Source: Pseudomonadota bacterium (GTDB lineage: Bacteria > Pseudomonadota > Gammaproteobacteria > Burkholderiales > SG8-39). Taken from it: DNA of 64,000 nt. The stretch's first letter is position 1. Every line of letters begins with the position of its first letter. Below the pieces are notes generated by a model that saw nothing but the letters and a program-made list of their open reading frames with translations, did no database searches and was not told the origin of the DNA. Made by a program: the position numbers and the translations under genes. Positions 43,342 through 53,089 of the stretch are shown here, piece after piece. The DNA lies in contig JAQBXT010000001.1 in assembly GCA_027624175.1 (NCBI GenBank), forward strand, positions 54,738 to 118,737, given 5' to 3'.

Positions 43342-44359
43342 ATTTCTTCTTGTGATACGCAGTGACGCGCTCGACTTCGTTCTTCGAGCCGAGGATCACC
43401 GCCACCCGCTGGTGCAGGGCGTTCGGCTCGAGATCGAGGATGCGCGTGCTGCCATCGGTGGCGGCGCCGCCCGCCTGCTCGACGATGAAGGCCATCGGAT
43501 TGGCCTCGTACATCAGGCGCAGCCGGCCGTCGGTGTTCTTCGCGTCGCGCGGGTACATGAAGATGCCGCCGCGCGAGAGCACGCGGAACACGTCGGCCAC
43601 CATCGAGGCCACCCAGCGCATGTTGAAGTCCTTGCCGCGCGGGCCATCCTGGCCGGCGAGGCATTCCTCGATGTAGCGCCGCACCGGGGCTTCCCAGCGC
43701 CGCTGGTTGGAGACGTTGATGGCGAACTCCGCCGTGTCCGCCGGGATGCGGATCTCCGGGTGCGTGAGGACGAAGGTGTAGGTTTCGCGGTCCAGGGTGA
43801 AGCCGTGGGCGCCGTCGCCCACCGTGAGCGCGAACACGGTGGTCGGGCCATAGACCGCGAAGCCCGCGGCCACCTGCTTGTTGCCGGGTTGCAGGAACGC
43901 CGCCTCATTCGCCTCGCACAATTCGCCGCTCGCCGCCTTGGGGCAGCGCAGCACCGAGAAGATGGTGCCTACCGAGATGTTGACGTCGATATTGGAGGAG
44001 CCGTCCAGCGGGTCGAACAGCAGCAGGTACTCGCCCTTGGGAAAACGCGTTGGGATGGGGTGCGGGTTCTCCATCTCTTCGGAGGCGAGCGCGGCGAGAT
44101 TGCCGCCCCATTCATTGGCCTCGAGCAGGATTTCGTTGGAGAGGGCGTCGAGCTTCTGCACCACTTCGCCCTGCACGTTTTGGGTGCCCACCGTGCCGTG
44201 GCCGTCGGCGAGCGCGCCCTTGTTGACGCGCGTGCTGATCGCCTTGCAGGCGCGCGCCACGGTCTCGATGAGCAGGCGCAGGTCGGCGTTGATCTTGCCC
44301 GCTTGCTGGCGCTGGATGAGGAACTGGGTGAGGGTGACGCGGCGCATCTCGGACCTCAT
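43340..44359 (-). CDS. fbp: Fructose-1,6-bisphosphatase class I
   Basis: A 339-residue gluconeogenic phosphatase. The metal site is [22 protein letters not shown], with upstream [10 protein letters not shown] and substrate-binding [16 protein letters not shown]. It hydrolyses fructose 1,6-bisphosphate to fructose 6-phosphate. The ATG at 44359 overlaps the MFS stop (ATGA); an internal ATG at 44347 with a GAGG site is possible. Normal length. Confidence 0.93.
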   Translation of the reverse strand: MRSEMRRVTLTQFLIQRQQAGKINADLRLLIETVARACKAISTRVNKGALADGHGTVGTQNVQGEVVQKLDALSNEILLEANEWGGNLAALASEEMENPHPIPTRFPKGEYLLLFDPLDGSSNIDVNISVGTIFSVLRCPKAASGELCEANEAAFLQPGNKQVAAGFAVYGPTTVFALTVGDGAHGFTLDRETYTFVLTHPEIRIPADTAEFAINVSNQRRWEAPVRRYIEECLAGQDGPRGKDFNMRWVASMVADVFRVLSRGGIFMYPRDAKNTDGRLRLMYEANPMAFIVEQAGGAATDGSTRILDLEPNALHQRVAVILGSKNEVERVTAYHKKK

Positions 44360-45487
44360 TTTACCCGGCGCCATGCAAACCACCCGCCGGAAAAAAGCAG
44401 CACCGACATCGACAGGAATACCGGTGCCATGCCCAGCAGGGCGCCGAGCGCACCCATGGCAAGCGGCAAGACGGTATGGCTGCCGCTCAGCATGGTGGTG
44501 CGGATGCCGATCACTTCGCCCTGGCGGCCGGGCGGCGATGCGGCATAGAGCAGCGACATGATGAAGGGCTGCGCGCAGCCCAGGCCGAGGCCGAGCACGA
44601 ACGACAGCAGCATCAGCGGCGCTACGGTTTGCGCCAGGGGAAACAGGGCGTAGGACGTGCCGGCGATGGTCATTGCCGCCACCACCATGGGCCACTCGCG
44701 CACGCGGCGGGCCAGCGTCGGCAGTGCCAGCCGCACGGTGAACGTCGCTGCGGAAAAGCTCCCCATGACGATGCCGATAAGGGATGCCGACAGGCCGATG
44801 CGCGTGCCGTAGATCGGCACCACGAAGGCGTACAGGTCCCAGCCCATGGCCAGCACGGCGCTGGCGATGAACGCATGGCGCAGGCGCACATCGCGCAGCA
44901 GATCGGCGACGTGCCGCTCGCCGCCCTCCGCTTTGGCGCCGGCGACCGCCGGTACGCGGCGGCGTTGCCGCCACAGGATCGCCGCCGCGATCGCCGGGAA
45001 GATGGCGAGCGCAAGGAAAGCGCGGCGATGTCCCAGGCCATCGATCGCGAAGCCGGCGACAAGCGGGCCGCAGAAGCCCCCCACGGAGAAGCCCAGCGCC
45101 AGCCAGCTAAAGCTCGCGGCGCGCTCCGCAGGCGCAGCGAGCGCCGACGACGTTGTTCAACGCCACGTGGTAGAAGAGAAAGCCCGTGCCGATCAGCGTC
45201 GCGGCGAAAAACAGCGCGCCCAGGCCAGGCCAGGCGGCCGGCAGCAGCACCCCGGCCGCCACTGCCAGCGACCCGGCGAGCAGCGGCCCCGCGGGCCCGC
45301 CGCGGTCGACACGCCGGCCCGCGTGCACCGCGAGCAGCATTGGCAGCGCGGCGTACAGCGACATCAGTACGCCCACGGTGAGCGGCGTCGCGCCGAGCTC
45401 GATGGCATACAGCGACACCGTCACGCGGCTGCCGACGAACGCCAGATGGGCGAGAACGGTGAGGACGAAAACCAGGCGCAGCGTCAC
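44356..45487 (-). pseudogene. MFS transporter, frameshifted
   Basis: The first part (GTG at 45487; LRLVFVLTVLAHLAFVGSRV to IGTGFLFYHVALNNVVGA) runs out of frame near 45137-45148 (GCGAGCGCCGAC) and stops at 45107. The second part continues in another frame ([40 protein letters not shown]) to 44356. Total span is 1132 nt, one base more than a multiple of three, so one extra base explains it and the intact product would be 376 aa with 12 helices. It overlaps fbp and the EamA gene by 4 bp each. Confidence 0.8.
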
Positions 45488-46356
45488 GCCACTGCTTGCT
45501 GCGGCCTGCCCGCGGTCACCAGCGATACCCCCAGGCAGGTGACGGCGATGCCCAGCAGCGTGAGCCCGCTCGGCACGACGTCGAACAGCAGGTATTCCAG
45601 CACCACGGCGACGATCGGCGTCAGGTACAGGATGCTGGTCACTTTCGTGGCCAGGCCGCGGCGCATCAGCGTGTGCAGTGCGTTGACGGCGAAGATCGAG
45701 GCCAGGATCACCAGGAAGGCGATGGAGCCGAACAGCGGCCAGCTCCAGTCCACCCGCGCGCCTTCAAACGCGAACGCGAGCGGCGCGAGCAGCAGGAGCG
45801 AGGCCGCGAACTGGATCCAGGCCGAGCTGTACAGGTTGACCGTGGGGCAGTAGACGCGCTGGTACAAGGTGCCGGCAGTGACGCCGGCGAGCGACACGGT
45901 GAGCGCGATGAGCGCGCCCAGGGTCAACTCGCGCACGTCGATCTTGTGCCATACGATCAGCAGCACGCCCGCCAGCCCGATGGCGATGCCGGTCCACTGC
46001 CGCGGCGCGAGCCGCTCGTGCATCCAGCGTTTCGCCACCATCGCGGTCAGCAGCGGCTGCACCGAGAGGATCAGCGCGACGATGCCCGCCGACACGCCGA
46101 GGTACTGCGCGTAATGGCTGCCCGAGAGCTGGATGCCGTGCATCAGCAGGCCCGCCACGACGACGTGCGCGAACTCGCGCGGCGCGCGCGGCCACTCGGG
46201 GCGCAGCCAAAGCAGAATTGGGACCAGGCATAGCAGGCCGAACAGGTAACGCAGCGACAGGAAGGTGAACGGCGCCGCGTACTGGATGCCAATCTTGGTG
46301 GCGAGGTAGCCCGAGCCCCACGCCAGGACGAAATACCACGCCAGCGTGGTGTCGAC
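45484..46356 (-). CDS. EamA-family drug/metabolite transporter, start codon not canonical
   Basis: A ten-helix DMT permease (YFVLAWGSGYLATKIGIQY, RYLFGLLCLVPILLWL, SVQPLLTAMVAKRWMHERL, LTPIVAVVLEYLLFD). Homology begins at VDTTLAWYF, where the first codon is GTC; no ATG, GTG or TTG lies between it and the argC stop 23 bp upstream in this frame. The start given (290 aa) is therefore by similarity. It may begin at an internal ATG (GLLMHGIQ), which would remove the first two helices. Confidence 0.72.
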   Translation of the reverse strand, partial: VDTTLAWYFVLAWGSGYLATKIGIQYAAPFTFLSLRYLFGLLCLVPILLWLRPEWPRAPREFAHVVVAGLLMHGIQLSGSHYAQYLGVSAGIVALILSVQPLLTAMVAKRWMHERLAPRQWTGIAIGLAGVLLIVWHKIDVRELTLGALIALTVSLAGVTAGTLYQRVYCPTVNLYSSAWIQFAASLLLLAPLAFAFEGARVDWSWPLFGSIAFLVILASIFAVNALHTLMRRGLATKVTSILYLTPIVAVVLEYLLFDVVPSGLTLLGIAVTCLGVSLVTAGRPQQAVA

Positions 46357-46379
46357 CCAGCGGCGCGAGCCCGGGGAAT

Positions 46380-47372
46380 CTACGGCCAGAGCGGCAGGCC
46401 GGCGAGGCCGGCGGTCTCGGACTGCCCCATCATCAGGTTCGCGTTCTGCACGGCCTGTGCCGCGGCGCCTTTGCCGAGGTTGTCGATGGCGCCCAGCGCC
46501 ACCACCAGGCCGGTGCGCGAGTTGACCGCGTAGGAAAGGAACGCCAGGTTCGAGCCGGTGGCCCAGCCCGTATGCGCGCTGCGCCCCTGGTCTGCGGCCA
46601 CGAGCTTTATGAACGGTTCGTCGCGATAGCAGGCCGCGGCGGCCGCGTAGAGCCGCCTGGCGTCTGCTGCGGACCCGGGCCGCCCGTAGCAGGTGGCCAG
46701 GATGCCGCGCGTCATCGGCACCAGGTGCGGGGTAAAGGCGACCGTCGACTTCCTGCCCGCGACCTGCGCCAGCGCCTGCTCCATTTCGGGCACGTGCGGA
46801 TGCGCTTGTAATCCGTAGGCAAACAGGTCCTCGTTGGTTTCGGCGTACCCGAAGTCGCTCGCGCCGCCGCGACCCGTGCCGGTGACGCCGCTCTTGGCGT
46901 CGATGACGATGCCCTCGGGCTCGATCAACCCTTCCTTGAGCAACGGCGCCAGCGCGAGCAGCGCGGCCGCGGGATAGCAACCCGGGTTGGCGATGCGCGC
47001 GGCGCCGCGGATCTTCTCGCGCTGCCCGGGGAGCTCGGTGAGGCCGTAGGTCCAGCCCTCGACGAACCGATGGTCGCCGCCGACGTCGACGACGCGAATG
47101 CCCTTGGCGACCCTGGCGAGCGGTTCGCGCGACTTGCCGGTGGGCAGCGAGGCGAACAGCAGGTCGATGCCCGGCAGTTTCTCCGGGACGAAGGGTTCGA
47201 TCACCAGCCTGCCCGCAGCATGGCCGGCGAGGGCGGGGAAGCGCTGTTCGAGCGCCTGGCCGGCGGTGGAGTCACCGCCGACATATGCGATTTCAAAGGA
47301 CGGGTGACCCGCGCAAAGGCGCAGCAACTCGCTGCCGCCATAGCCACTGACCCCGACGATGCCGATTTTCAT
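46380..47372 (-). CDS. argC: N-acetyl-gamma-glutamyl-phosphate reductase
   Basis: A 330-residue arginine-biosynthesis enzyme that reduces N-acetylglutamyl phosphate with NADPH. The cofactor motif is GIVGVSGYGGSELLRL, the catalytic Cys132 lies in ANPGCYPAAALLAL, and GVTGTGRG and HVPEMEQAL are typical. Length is normal. A hairpin separates it from htpX. Confidence 0.93.
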   Translation of the reverse strand: MKIGIVGVSGYGGSELLRLCAGHPSFEIAYVGGDSTAGQALEQRFPALAGHAAGRLVIEPFVPEKLPGIDLLFASLPTGKSREPLARVAKGIRVVDVGGDHRFVEGWTYGLTELPGQREKIRGAARIANPGCYPAAALLALAPLLKEGLIEPEGIVIDAKSGVTGTGRGGASDFGYAETNEDLFAYGLQAHPHVPEMEQALAQVAGRKSTVAFTPHLVPMTRGILATCYGRPGSAADARRLYAAAAACYRDEPFIKLVAADQGRSAHTGWATGSNLAFLSYAVNSRTGLVVALGAIDNLGKGAAAQAVQNANLMMGQSETAGLAGLPLWP

Positions 47373-47388
47373 GACCGGAATCGTAACA

Positions 47389-47414
47389 GTAGGGTGGGCC
47401 GAGGCCCACCCTAC
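47389..47414. repeat. Perfect 12-bp hairpin overlapping the htpX stop
   Basis: GTAGGGTGGGCC, two bases, then GGCCCACCCTAC. The htpX TAG (minus strand) lies within the right arm and argC starts 17 bp beyond the left. There is no T-run, so it is a weak terminator at best. The motif resembles dispersed palindromes found between proteobacterial genes. Confidence 0.6.
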
Positions 47415-48286
47415 GCGGCGCGCGCCTGCAGCGCGGCGATGCGCTCCTCGACCGGCGGGTGGGTGGAAAACAGCGCCGCGAAGCCCGAGGGCTTGTCGGT
47501 GATGCCGGCGGCCTTCATCGACTGCGGCAGGGCCCCGGGCTCGAGCCCGCCCAAGCGCGCGAGCGCGCTCATCATCGGGCGCGGATTGCCCAGCAGGTCG
47601 GCCGAAGCGGCGTCGGCGCGGAACTCGCGCTGGCGCGAGAACCAGGCGACGATGACCGAGGCGAGGACGCCGAACAGCAACTGGAACACGATGGCGGTGA
47701 TGTAGAACCCCGGGCCGACGCCGCGCTCGGTGCGGAAGATCACCTTGTCGACGAAGAAGGCGACGACGCGCGACAGGAACACGACGAAGGTGTTGACCAC
47801 GCCCTGGATCAGGGTGAGCGTCACCATGTCGCCGTTGGCGACGTGGCCGATCTCGTGGCCGAGCACCGCCTCGACCTCTTCCTTGCTCATGGATTGCAGC
47901 AGGCCGGAGGACACCGCGACCAGGGCCGAATTCCTGAATGCGCCGGTCGCGAAAGCATTGGGCGCGCCTTCATAGACCGCGACCTCGGGCATGCCGATGC
48001 CCGCCTTGCCGGCGAGTTCCTGGACCGTCTGCACCAGCCAGTGCTCGGTGGTGCCCTCGGTGCCGTCGATGACGCGGGCGCCGGTGGAACGCTTGGCGGC
48101 CCACTTGGAGATCAGCAGCGAGATGAACGCGCCGCCAAAGCCGATCACCGCCGAAAACACCAGCAGCCCTGCGTAGTCGATGCCGTTCTCCGACAGCCAG
48201 CGGTTCAGGCCGAATACCTGGATCACCACCGACAGCAGCAGCAGCACCGCAATGTTGGTGACCAGGAACAGAAAAACGCGTTTCAT
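47411..48286 (-). CDS. htpX: Membrane zinc metalloprotease HtpX
   Basis: A 291-residue M48 protease. It has two N-terminal TM helices, the zinc motif [15 protein letters not shown], two more TM helices and the third-ligand region [17 protein letters not shown]. HtpX degrades misfolded inner-membrane proteins with its active site in the cytoplasm. The ATG at 48286 lies 17 bp from the divergent lipoprotein gene. Normal length. Confidence 0.92.
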   Translation of the reverse strand: MKRVFLFLVTNIAVLLLLSVVIQVFGLNRWLSENGIDYAGLLVFSAVIGFGGAFISLLISKWAAKRSTGARVIDGTEGTTEHWLVQTVQELAGKAGIGMPEVAVYEGAPNAFATGAFRNSALVAVSSGLLQSMSKEEVEAVLGHEIGHVANGDMVTLTLIQGVVNTFVVFLSRVVAFFVDKVIFRTERGVGPGFYITAIVFQLLFGVLASVIVAWFSRQREFRADAASADLLGNPRPMMSALARLGGLEPGALPQSMKAAGITDKPSGFAALFSTHPPVEERIAALQARAA

Positions 48287-48303
48287 CTTAAGATGGCCTC
48301 CTG

Positions 48304-48870
48304 ATGGTGCCTGTCGAGAGTCGCGGCATGTTAGCCCAATCTTGGGGCTGGGCCTGGGGTTTTCAAGCCGGGATGCTGCTCGCGCTCGCCGCGGCTTGCA
48401 CGACCGCGCCGCCTCCGGCGCCGGCGCCGGTTCTGGTTCCGGGCAGGGCGGCGCCCGTGCCGCCGCCTGCGGACGCGGTGCGCTATTCGGCCGCCACCAG
48501 CCTGCCCGAGTACCAGCGGGAAATGGCCGGGCTGTTGCATGCCGCCAGCGCAGATCGGGTGTACGTGGGCGCGCCGCCGAACCCGTTGCGGGCGGTGGTC
48601 GTGTACTACGCCGAGATCGACGCCCTGGGCGAAACGCGCATGCTGCTGCTGTTCCGGGCCCCCGAACACGCACCGGAGCTGGCGGCTTACGCCGCCGAGT
48701 CGCTGCGCCTGGCGTCGCCGTTTCCGCGCCCCCGCCCGCAGCTGATGAACGGCGCGGGCCGGATCGTGATCACCGAAACCTGGCTGTTCGACCGCGAAGG
48801 GCGCTTCCGGCTGCGCACGCTGTCCCTGCCGCAGGCGCGGCCGCCGCAGTGGGATGAGGAATTTCCTTAG
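48304..48870 (+). CDS. Probable lipoprotein, 188 aa
   Basis: A protein with a hydrophobic segment and lipobox-like LLALAAAC, then a Pro/Ala-rich linker and a compact alpha/beta domain ([38 protein letters not shown]). The C-terminal strand pattern is reminiscent of TonB-type C-terminal domains, but the match is weak. The start at 48304 is uncertain: ATGs at 48328 and 48373 are in frame and no ribosome site is clear. Probably an envelope protein; the function is unknown. Confidence 0.6.
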   Translation: MVPVESRGMLAQSWGWAWGFQAGMLLALAAACTTAPPPAPAPVLVPGRAAPVPPPADAVRYSAATSLPEYQREMAGLLHAASADRVYVGAPPNPLRAVVVYYAEIDALGETRMLLLFRAPEHAPELAAYAAESLRLASPFPRPRPQLMNGAGRIVITETWLFDREGRFRLRTLSLPQARPPQWDEEFP

Positions 48871-48890
48871 CTGCCGGAACGTGGCGACCG

Positions 48891-49688
48891 ATGCCGATAC
48901 TTAATCCGATCGAGCAGGGTTCGAAGGCTCGGGAACGCGATGCGCCGGAACTGCTGGCCGGCGCGCTGCGCGACGCCTGCCTGGAGCACTATGACCCGGC
49001 GGTGCATGCCTTCCACTACGCCCGCTTTCCGGAATCCCCCGAGTTCGCCGCCTTGCGCGCCGCCGCCCGGGCGCTGGCTGATTTCGACTGCGGCACCCTG
49101 GTGATCGGGCGGCGGCTGCCGTTCTGGCTCAACGTCTACAACGCGCTCGTGCTGCACGCAGTGGCGGCGCGCCGGGCGGACGCGGGGGTGCGCAGCGTCG
49201 GGGATTTCTTTTCCGCCTCGCAGTACATGGTCGGCGGGCACGTGTTCTCCCTGGACGAGATCGAGCATGGGATGCTGCGCGTGAATGCCCCGCGGCTGCG
49301 CGTCGGCGCGAAACCGATGCGCCGGGACGACCCGCGCCAGAAGCTGGCGCCGTACATGTTCGACGAGCGCGTGCATTTCGCCATGTACTCGGCCTGCCGC
49401 GCCTCGCCGGCGCCGGCGGCCTACGTCCCCGGCAGTCTCGAGGCGGACCTGGAGGCTGCGACGTGCGCCTACCTCGGGCGCACCGTGCGCGTGGAAGAAG
49501 CAAGCGCGAAGCTGGTAGTGCCGAAGATGTTCGACTGGTATGCAGTGGATTTCGGCGGCGAGCGCGGGGCGCTCGAATTCGTCACCGCGAGGCTGCAGCT
49601 CCCCGAGGATCTCGACGCCGTGGATCGCTGCGGTTCGCGATTGCGGCTGCAATTCGCCGAGTTCGACTGGACGCTGAATTCGGCCTAG
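48891..49688 (+). CDS. DUF547-domain protein
   Basis: A 265-residue protein with the DUF547 hallmark RRLPFWLNVYNALVLHAV and FSLDEIEHGMLR, and downstream ARASPAPAAY and VPKMFDWYAVDF. No signal peptide is seen, although many relatives are exported. The family has a papain-like or transglutaminase-like fold but no proven reaction here. It follows the lipoprotein gene by 20 bp and overlaps the convergent GMC gene by 4 bp. Confidence 0.8.
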   Translation: MPILNPIEQGSKARERDAPELLAGALRDACLEHYDPAVHAFHYARFPESPEFAALRAAARALADFDCGTLVIGRRLPFWLNVYNALVLHAVAARRADAGVRSVGDFFSASQYMVGGHVFSLDEIEHGMLRVNAPRLRVGAKPMRRDDPRQKLAPYMFDERVHFAMYSACRASPAPAAYVPGSLEADLEAATCAYLGRTVRVEEASAKLVVPKMFDWYAVDFGGERGALEFVTARLQLPEDLDAVDRCGSRLRLQFAEFDWTLNSA

Positions 49689-51280
49689 CCGAGCGCGTCC
49701 TCCAGCAGCATGCGCGCTCCACGCTCGGCGATCATGGTGGTGGGCGCGTTGGTGTTGCCCGAGGTGATGCGTGGCATGATCGATGCGTCGATGACGCGCA
49801 GGCGGCCGAGGCCGCGCACGCGCAGTCGTTCATCGACGACCGCCATGGCGTCCTGGCCCATCTTGCACGTGCCGACGGGATGAAAGATGGTGGTGCCGAG
49901 TTCGCCCGCCGCCTGCTCCAGGGCTTTGTCCGACTGCACTGCCGGCCCCGGCCGGAACTCCTCCGGGCGGTACTTCGCCAGCGCGCGCGCCGCCATGATG
50001 CGCCGCGTCTCGCGCATCCCGGCCACTGCCACCAGGCGGTCCTCAGGCGAGGACAGATAGTTCAGCCGGATCTCAGGGTAGACCGCGGCATCGGGCGACC
50101 TGATGCGCACCCAGCCGCGCGACGCGGGGCGCAGATTGCACACGCTCGGCGTGATCGCCGGGAAGGGGTGCAGCGGGTCGCCAAACTTGTCCAGCGACAG
50201 CGGCTGAACGTGCCATTCCATATTGGCGGTGGGCTGCGCAGGATCGCTCCTGGCGAAGGCGCCCAGCTGCGAAGGTGGCATGGTGAGCGGCCCGGTGCGG
50301 TGCAGCAGGTACTCCAGGCCCATCGCCGCCTTGCCCCAAAGCGAGTTGGCCATCTGGTTCAGCGTCTTTACGCCGCTGACCTTGTACTGCATGCGGATCT
50401 GCAGGTGATCGTGCAGGTTCTCGCCGACCCCGGGTAGATCATGCGCCACCGCAATGCCGTGCTGCTGAAGCAGCGCGCCGGCGCCCACGCCGGACAGCTG
50501 CAGCAACTGGGGTGAACCGATCGCGCCGGCGGCGAGGATCACTTCGCGCGAGGCTTTCACGTAGCGCGAGTCGCCGCCGGCGCGAAACTCAACCCCGGCA
50601 ACCGCTCTGCCTTCGATTCGCAATCGGGTTGCATGCGCTCCGGTGACGACGGTCAAATTCTTACGATGCAAAACCGGCCGCAAAAACGCCTTCGTTGCGC
50701 TCCACCGCACTCCGCGCTTCTGGTTCATCTGGAAGTACGCGCAGCCCGTGTTGTCGCCGGTGTTGAACGTGCGGATCGGCGCGATGCCGCATTCCGCCGC
50801 CGCCGCGCGCCAAGCGTCCAGGATCTCCCACTGCACGCGCGGATCCTCGACGCGCATCTCGCCGCCCGCGCCGTAGCTGTCCACGGCCCCGTGCTCATAG
50901 TCCTCCAGACTCTGGAATACCGGCAGTAGCTTGTCCCAGGACCAGCCGCGGTTGCCGAGTGCCGCCCAGTGGTCGTAGTCCTGCTTCTGCCCGCGCATGT
51001 GGATCATGGCGTTGATCGACGAGCAGCCGCCGAGCACGCGGCCGCGCGCGTAGTGGATGGCGCGGTTCGCCAGGTGCGGATCGGGCTCGGTCTTGTAGCA
51101 CCAGTCGGTGCGCGGGTTGGCGATGGTGTAGAGATAGCCGATCGGGATGTCGATCCAGAAGTAGTTGTCCTTGCCCCCGGCCTCGAGCAGCAGGACGCGC
51201 GTGCCCGGGTCGCGCGACAGGCGGTTGGCGAGGAGGCAGCCGGCGCTGCCCGCGCCAACGATCACGTAGTCGTAGTCCAT
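49685..51280 (-). CDS. GMC-family FAD oxidoreductase (choline-dehydrogenase-like)
   Basis: A 531-residue flavoprotein. The N-terminal FAD motif is YVIVGAGSAGCLLANRLS, GMC signature 1 GRVLGGCSSINAMIHMRG, signature 2 GAIGSPQLLQLSGVGAG, and the catalytic His is in IFHPVGTCKMG. Such enzymes oxidise an alcohol to an aldehyde. There are no betaine genes nearby, so choline is not implied. It starts 22 bp from the divergent cyclase-like gene. Confidence 0.88.
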   Translation of the reverse strand: MDYDYVIVGAGSAGCLLANRLSRDPGTRVLLLEAGGKDNYFWIDIPIGYLYTIANPRTDWCYKTEPDPHLANRAIHYARGRVLGGCSSINAMIHMRGQKQDYDHWAALGNRGWSWDKLLPVFQSLEDYEHGAVDSYGAGGEMRVEDPRVQWEILDAWRAAAAECGIAPIRTFNTGDNTGCAYFQMNQKRGVRWSATKAFLRPVLHRKNLTVVTGAHATRLRIEGRAVAGVEFRAGGDSRYVKASREVILAAGAIGSPQLLQLSGVGAGALLQQHGIAVAHDLPGVGENLHDHLQIRMQYKVSGVKTLNQMANSLWGKAAMGLEYLLHRTGPLTMPPSQLGAFARSDPAQPTANMEWHVQPLSLDKFGDPLHPFPAITPSVCNLRPASRGWVRIRSPDAAVYPEIRLNYLSSPEDRLVAVAGMRETRRIMAARALAKYRPEEFRPGPAVQSDKALEQAAGELGTTIFHPVGTCKMGQDAMAVVDERLRVRGLGRLRVIDASIMPRITSGNTNAPTTMIAERGARMLLEDALG

Positions 51281-51302
51281 GTGCGTAGAATACCGCCACC
51301 CG

Positions 51303-52205
51303 ATGGCGGAATCCTCCAGCCGTACGCTGGTCTGCAGCGTGCTTTTCGTTGACCTCGCGGGCTACGCGCAGTTGCCGGTGACCGATCTGCTGCGGCAGAA
51401 ACGGGTGCTGAACGCGCTTCTGGCGCAGGAACTGGCGCGGGTGCCGAAGGCGGACCGCGTGGTGCACGATGTCGAAGGCGGCGCAGCCGTGGCCTTCCTC
51501 GCCGATGCCGAGGCTGCGCTGGTTGCCGCGATCGGCATCCATACCGATGCCGGCGAACTGAAGCTGCGCATGGGGCTCGACCTGGGTACGGTCCACGTCG
51601 TGCAGGACCTGGGCGGGCAGATGGTTGTTGTCGGCGATGGCGTCAATGACGCGCAACGCGTGGCGGCTTGCGCAGAAGCGGGCCAGCTGCTGGCCTCGCG
51701 CGCCTATCGCGACATGGTGTCACGTCTGTCCGCGGACCACGCCGCGCTGTTCGACATCGCGGCGCTGCGCACCGATGTGCAAAGGCGCGAGCACGAGCTG
51801 TTCCAGGTGCGATTCTCGGCGCAGGCGCAGACCCAGCCGGCGCGCGGCGCGCAGGACGCAGCGAGCGTGTTCGACGCCGGGCCCCACCTGATCGTCTCCG
51901 GATATGAACGCGCCGCCGTGCAGCGGGCGCTCGATGGGTTGGCCGTCAAAGGCGCGCGCGTGATTTCGCCCATCGTGCGGGTCGGCGAAAAATGGATGGC
52001 AAGCTGTGACCATCCCGAGGCTCGCCAGAGCGAGTGCAAGGTGGAGAAGCTCGGCTACACGAGCATCGTCACCGGGCCGACGCGCCAGGCGGTCGCGGAG
52101 AAGGTGGAAGAGCTGGTAGGGCTGGGCGCGCGGCAGACGGGAGAGATCGAGATGGAGGGCGGCGAGTGGACTGCCGTCTGCGACACCGGCGGGGCGGGCC
52201 GTTGA
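51303..52205 (+). CDS. Class III nucleotide-cyclase-like protein with C-terminal extra domain
   Basis: A 300-residue soluble protein. Residues 10-165 resemble a class III adenylate/guanylate cyclase domain: SVLFVDLAGYAQL holds the metal Asp, and GDGVNDAQRVAACA keeps the Asn and Arg of the transition-state site. The second metal-Asp segment (VHDVEGGAAVAFL) is altered. A unique C-terminal 100 residues with a WMASCDHPEARQSECKV cysteine pair follow; I do not recognise it. Activity is uncertain. The ROK kinase gene starts 11 bp after the stop. Confidence 0.7.
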   Translation: MAESSSRTLVCSVLFVDLAGYAQLPVTDLLRQKRVLNALLAQELARVPKADRVVHDVEGGAAVAFLADAEAALVAAIGIHTDAGELKLRMGLDLGTVHVVQDLGGQMVVVGDGVNDAQRVAACAEAGQLLASRAYRDMVSRLSADHAALFDIAALRTDVQRREHELFQVRFSAQAQTQPARGAQDAASVFDAGPHLIVSGYERAAVQRALDGLAVKGARVISPIVRVGEKWMASCDHPEARQSECKVEKLGYTSIVTGPTRQAVAEKVEELVGLGARQTGEIEMEGGEWTAVCDTGGAGR

Positions 52206-52216
52206 GCAAGGGCGCA

Positions 52217-53089
52217 ATGAGGATCGGCGTCGATCTGGGCGGCACCAAAATCGAAGTGGCGGTATTCGCCGCCGATGGGCGCGAAACCTTCCGCAAGCGC
52301 GTTCCCACGCCGCCGACCGACTACCAGACTGCGGTCGAGGCCGTCGCCGCGCTGGTGCGCGAGGCGGGCGAGGGCACGATCGGCATCGGCATCCCCGGCG
52401 CGCTGTCCCCGGTCACCGGGCTGGTCAAGAACGCCAACTCGACGCGCCTCATCGGCAAGCCGTTCAAGCAGGACCTCGAGCGGGCCATCGGCCGCGAAGT
52501 GCGGATGATGAACGACGCCAACTGTTTCGCGCTGTCGGAGGCGGTGGACGGCGCGGGCGCGGGCGCCGACGTGGTGTTCGGGGTGATCCTCGGCACCGGG
52601 GTCGGTGGCGGCATCGTGGTGCGCGGCGAAGTGCTGACCGGGCCGAACGCGATCGCCGGCGAGTGGGGCCACAACCCGCTGCCCCTGCCCACCGCGGCGG
52701 ACTTGCCGCTTCCGGTGTGCTATTGCGGCCGCGCGGGCTGCATCGAAGCCTATCTGTCCGGCCCGTCGTTGGCGCGCGATCACCTGAAAGTCACCGGGGA
52801 GAAGCTTGCGCCCGAGGAAATCGTCAAGGCGGGCAAGGAAGCGACGCTGGCGCGCTATGAGGAGCGCCTCGCGCGCGCGCTCGCCTCGGTGATCAACTTG
52901 CTCGATCCGGATGTCATCGTGCTGGGCGGAGGCATGTCCAACGTGCAGCGGCTCTACCGCAACGTGCCCACGCTATGGACGCGCCAGGTGTTCTCCGATC
53001 ACATCAGCACGCGCCTGGTGCAGGCGAAGCACGGCGACTCGAGCGGCGTGCGCGGCGCGGCCTGGCGGTGGGGCGGGCCGCCGCGCTAG
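52217..53089 (+). CDS. ROK-family sugar kinase (fructokinase-like)
   Basis: A 290-residue ROK kinase. The phosphate motif is GVDLGGTKIEVAVF, catalytic Asp in MNDANCFAL, glycine loop GTGVGGGIV and the zinc motif CYCGRAGCIEAYLSG. These enzymes phosphorylate hexoses such as fructose or N-acetylmannosamine with ATP. The ATG at 52217 is chosen; a TTG at 52202 overlapping the upstream stop is possible. It is co-directional with the cyclase-like gene. Confidence 0.87.
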   Translation: MRIGVDLGGTKIEVAVFAADGRETFRKRVPTPPTDYQTAVEAVAALVREAGEGTIGIGIPGALSPVTGLVKNANSTRLIGKPFKQDLERAIGREVRMMNDANCFALSEAVDGAGAGADVVFGVILGTGVGGGIVVRGEVLTGPNAIAGEWGHNPLPLPTAADLPLPVCYCGRAGCIEAYLSGPSLARDHLKVTGEKLAPEEIVKAGKEATLARYEERLARALASVINLLDPDVIVLGGGMSNVQRLYRNVPTLWTRQVFSDHISTRLVQAKHGDSSGVRGAAWRWGGPPR

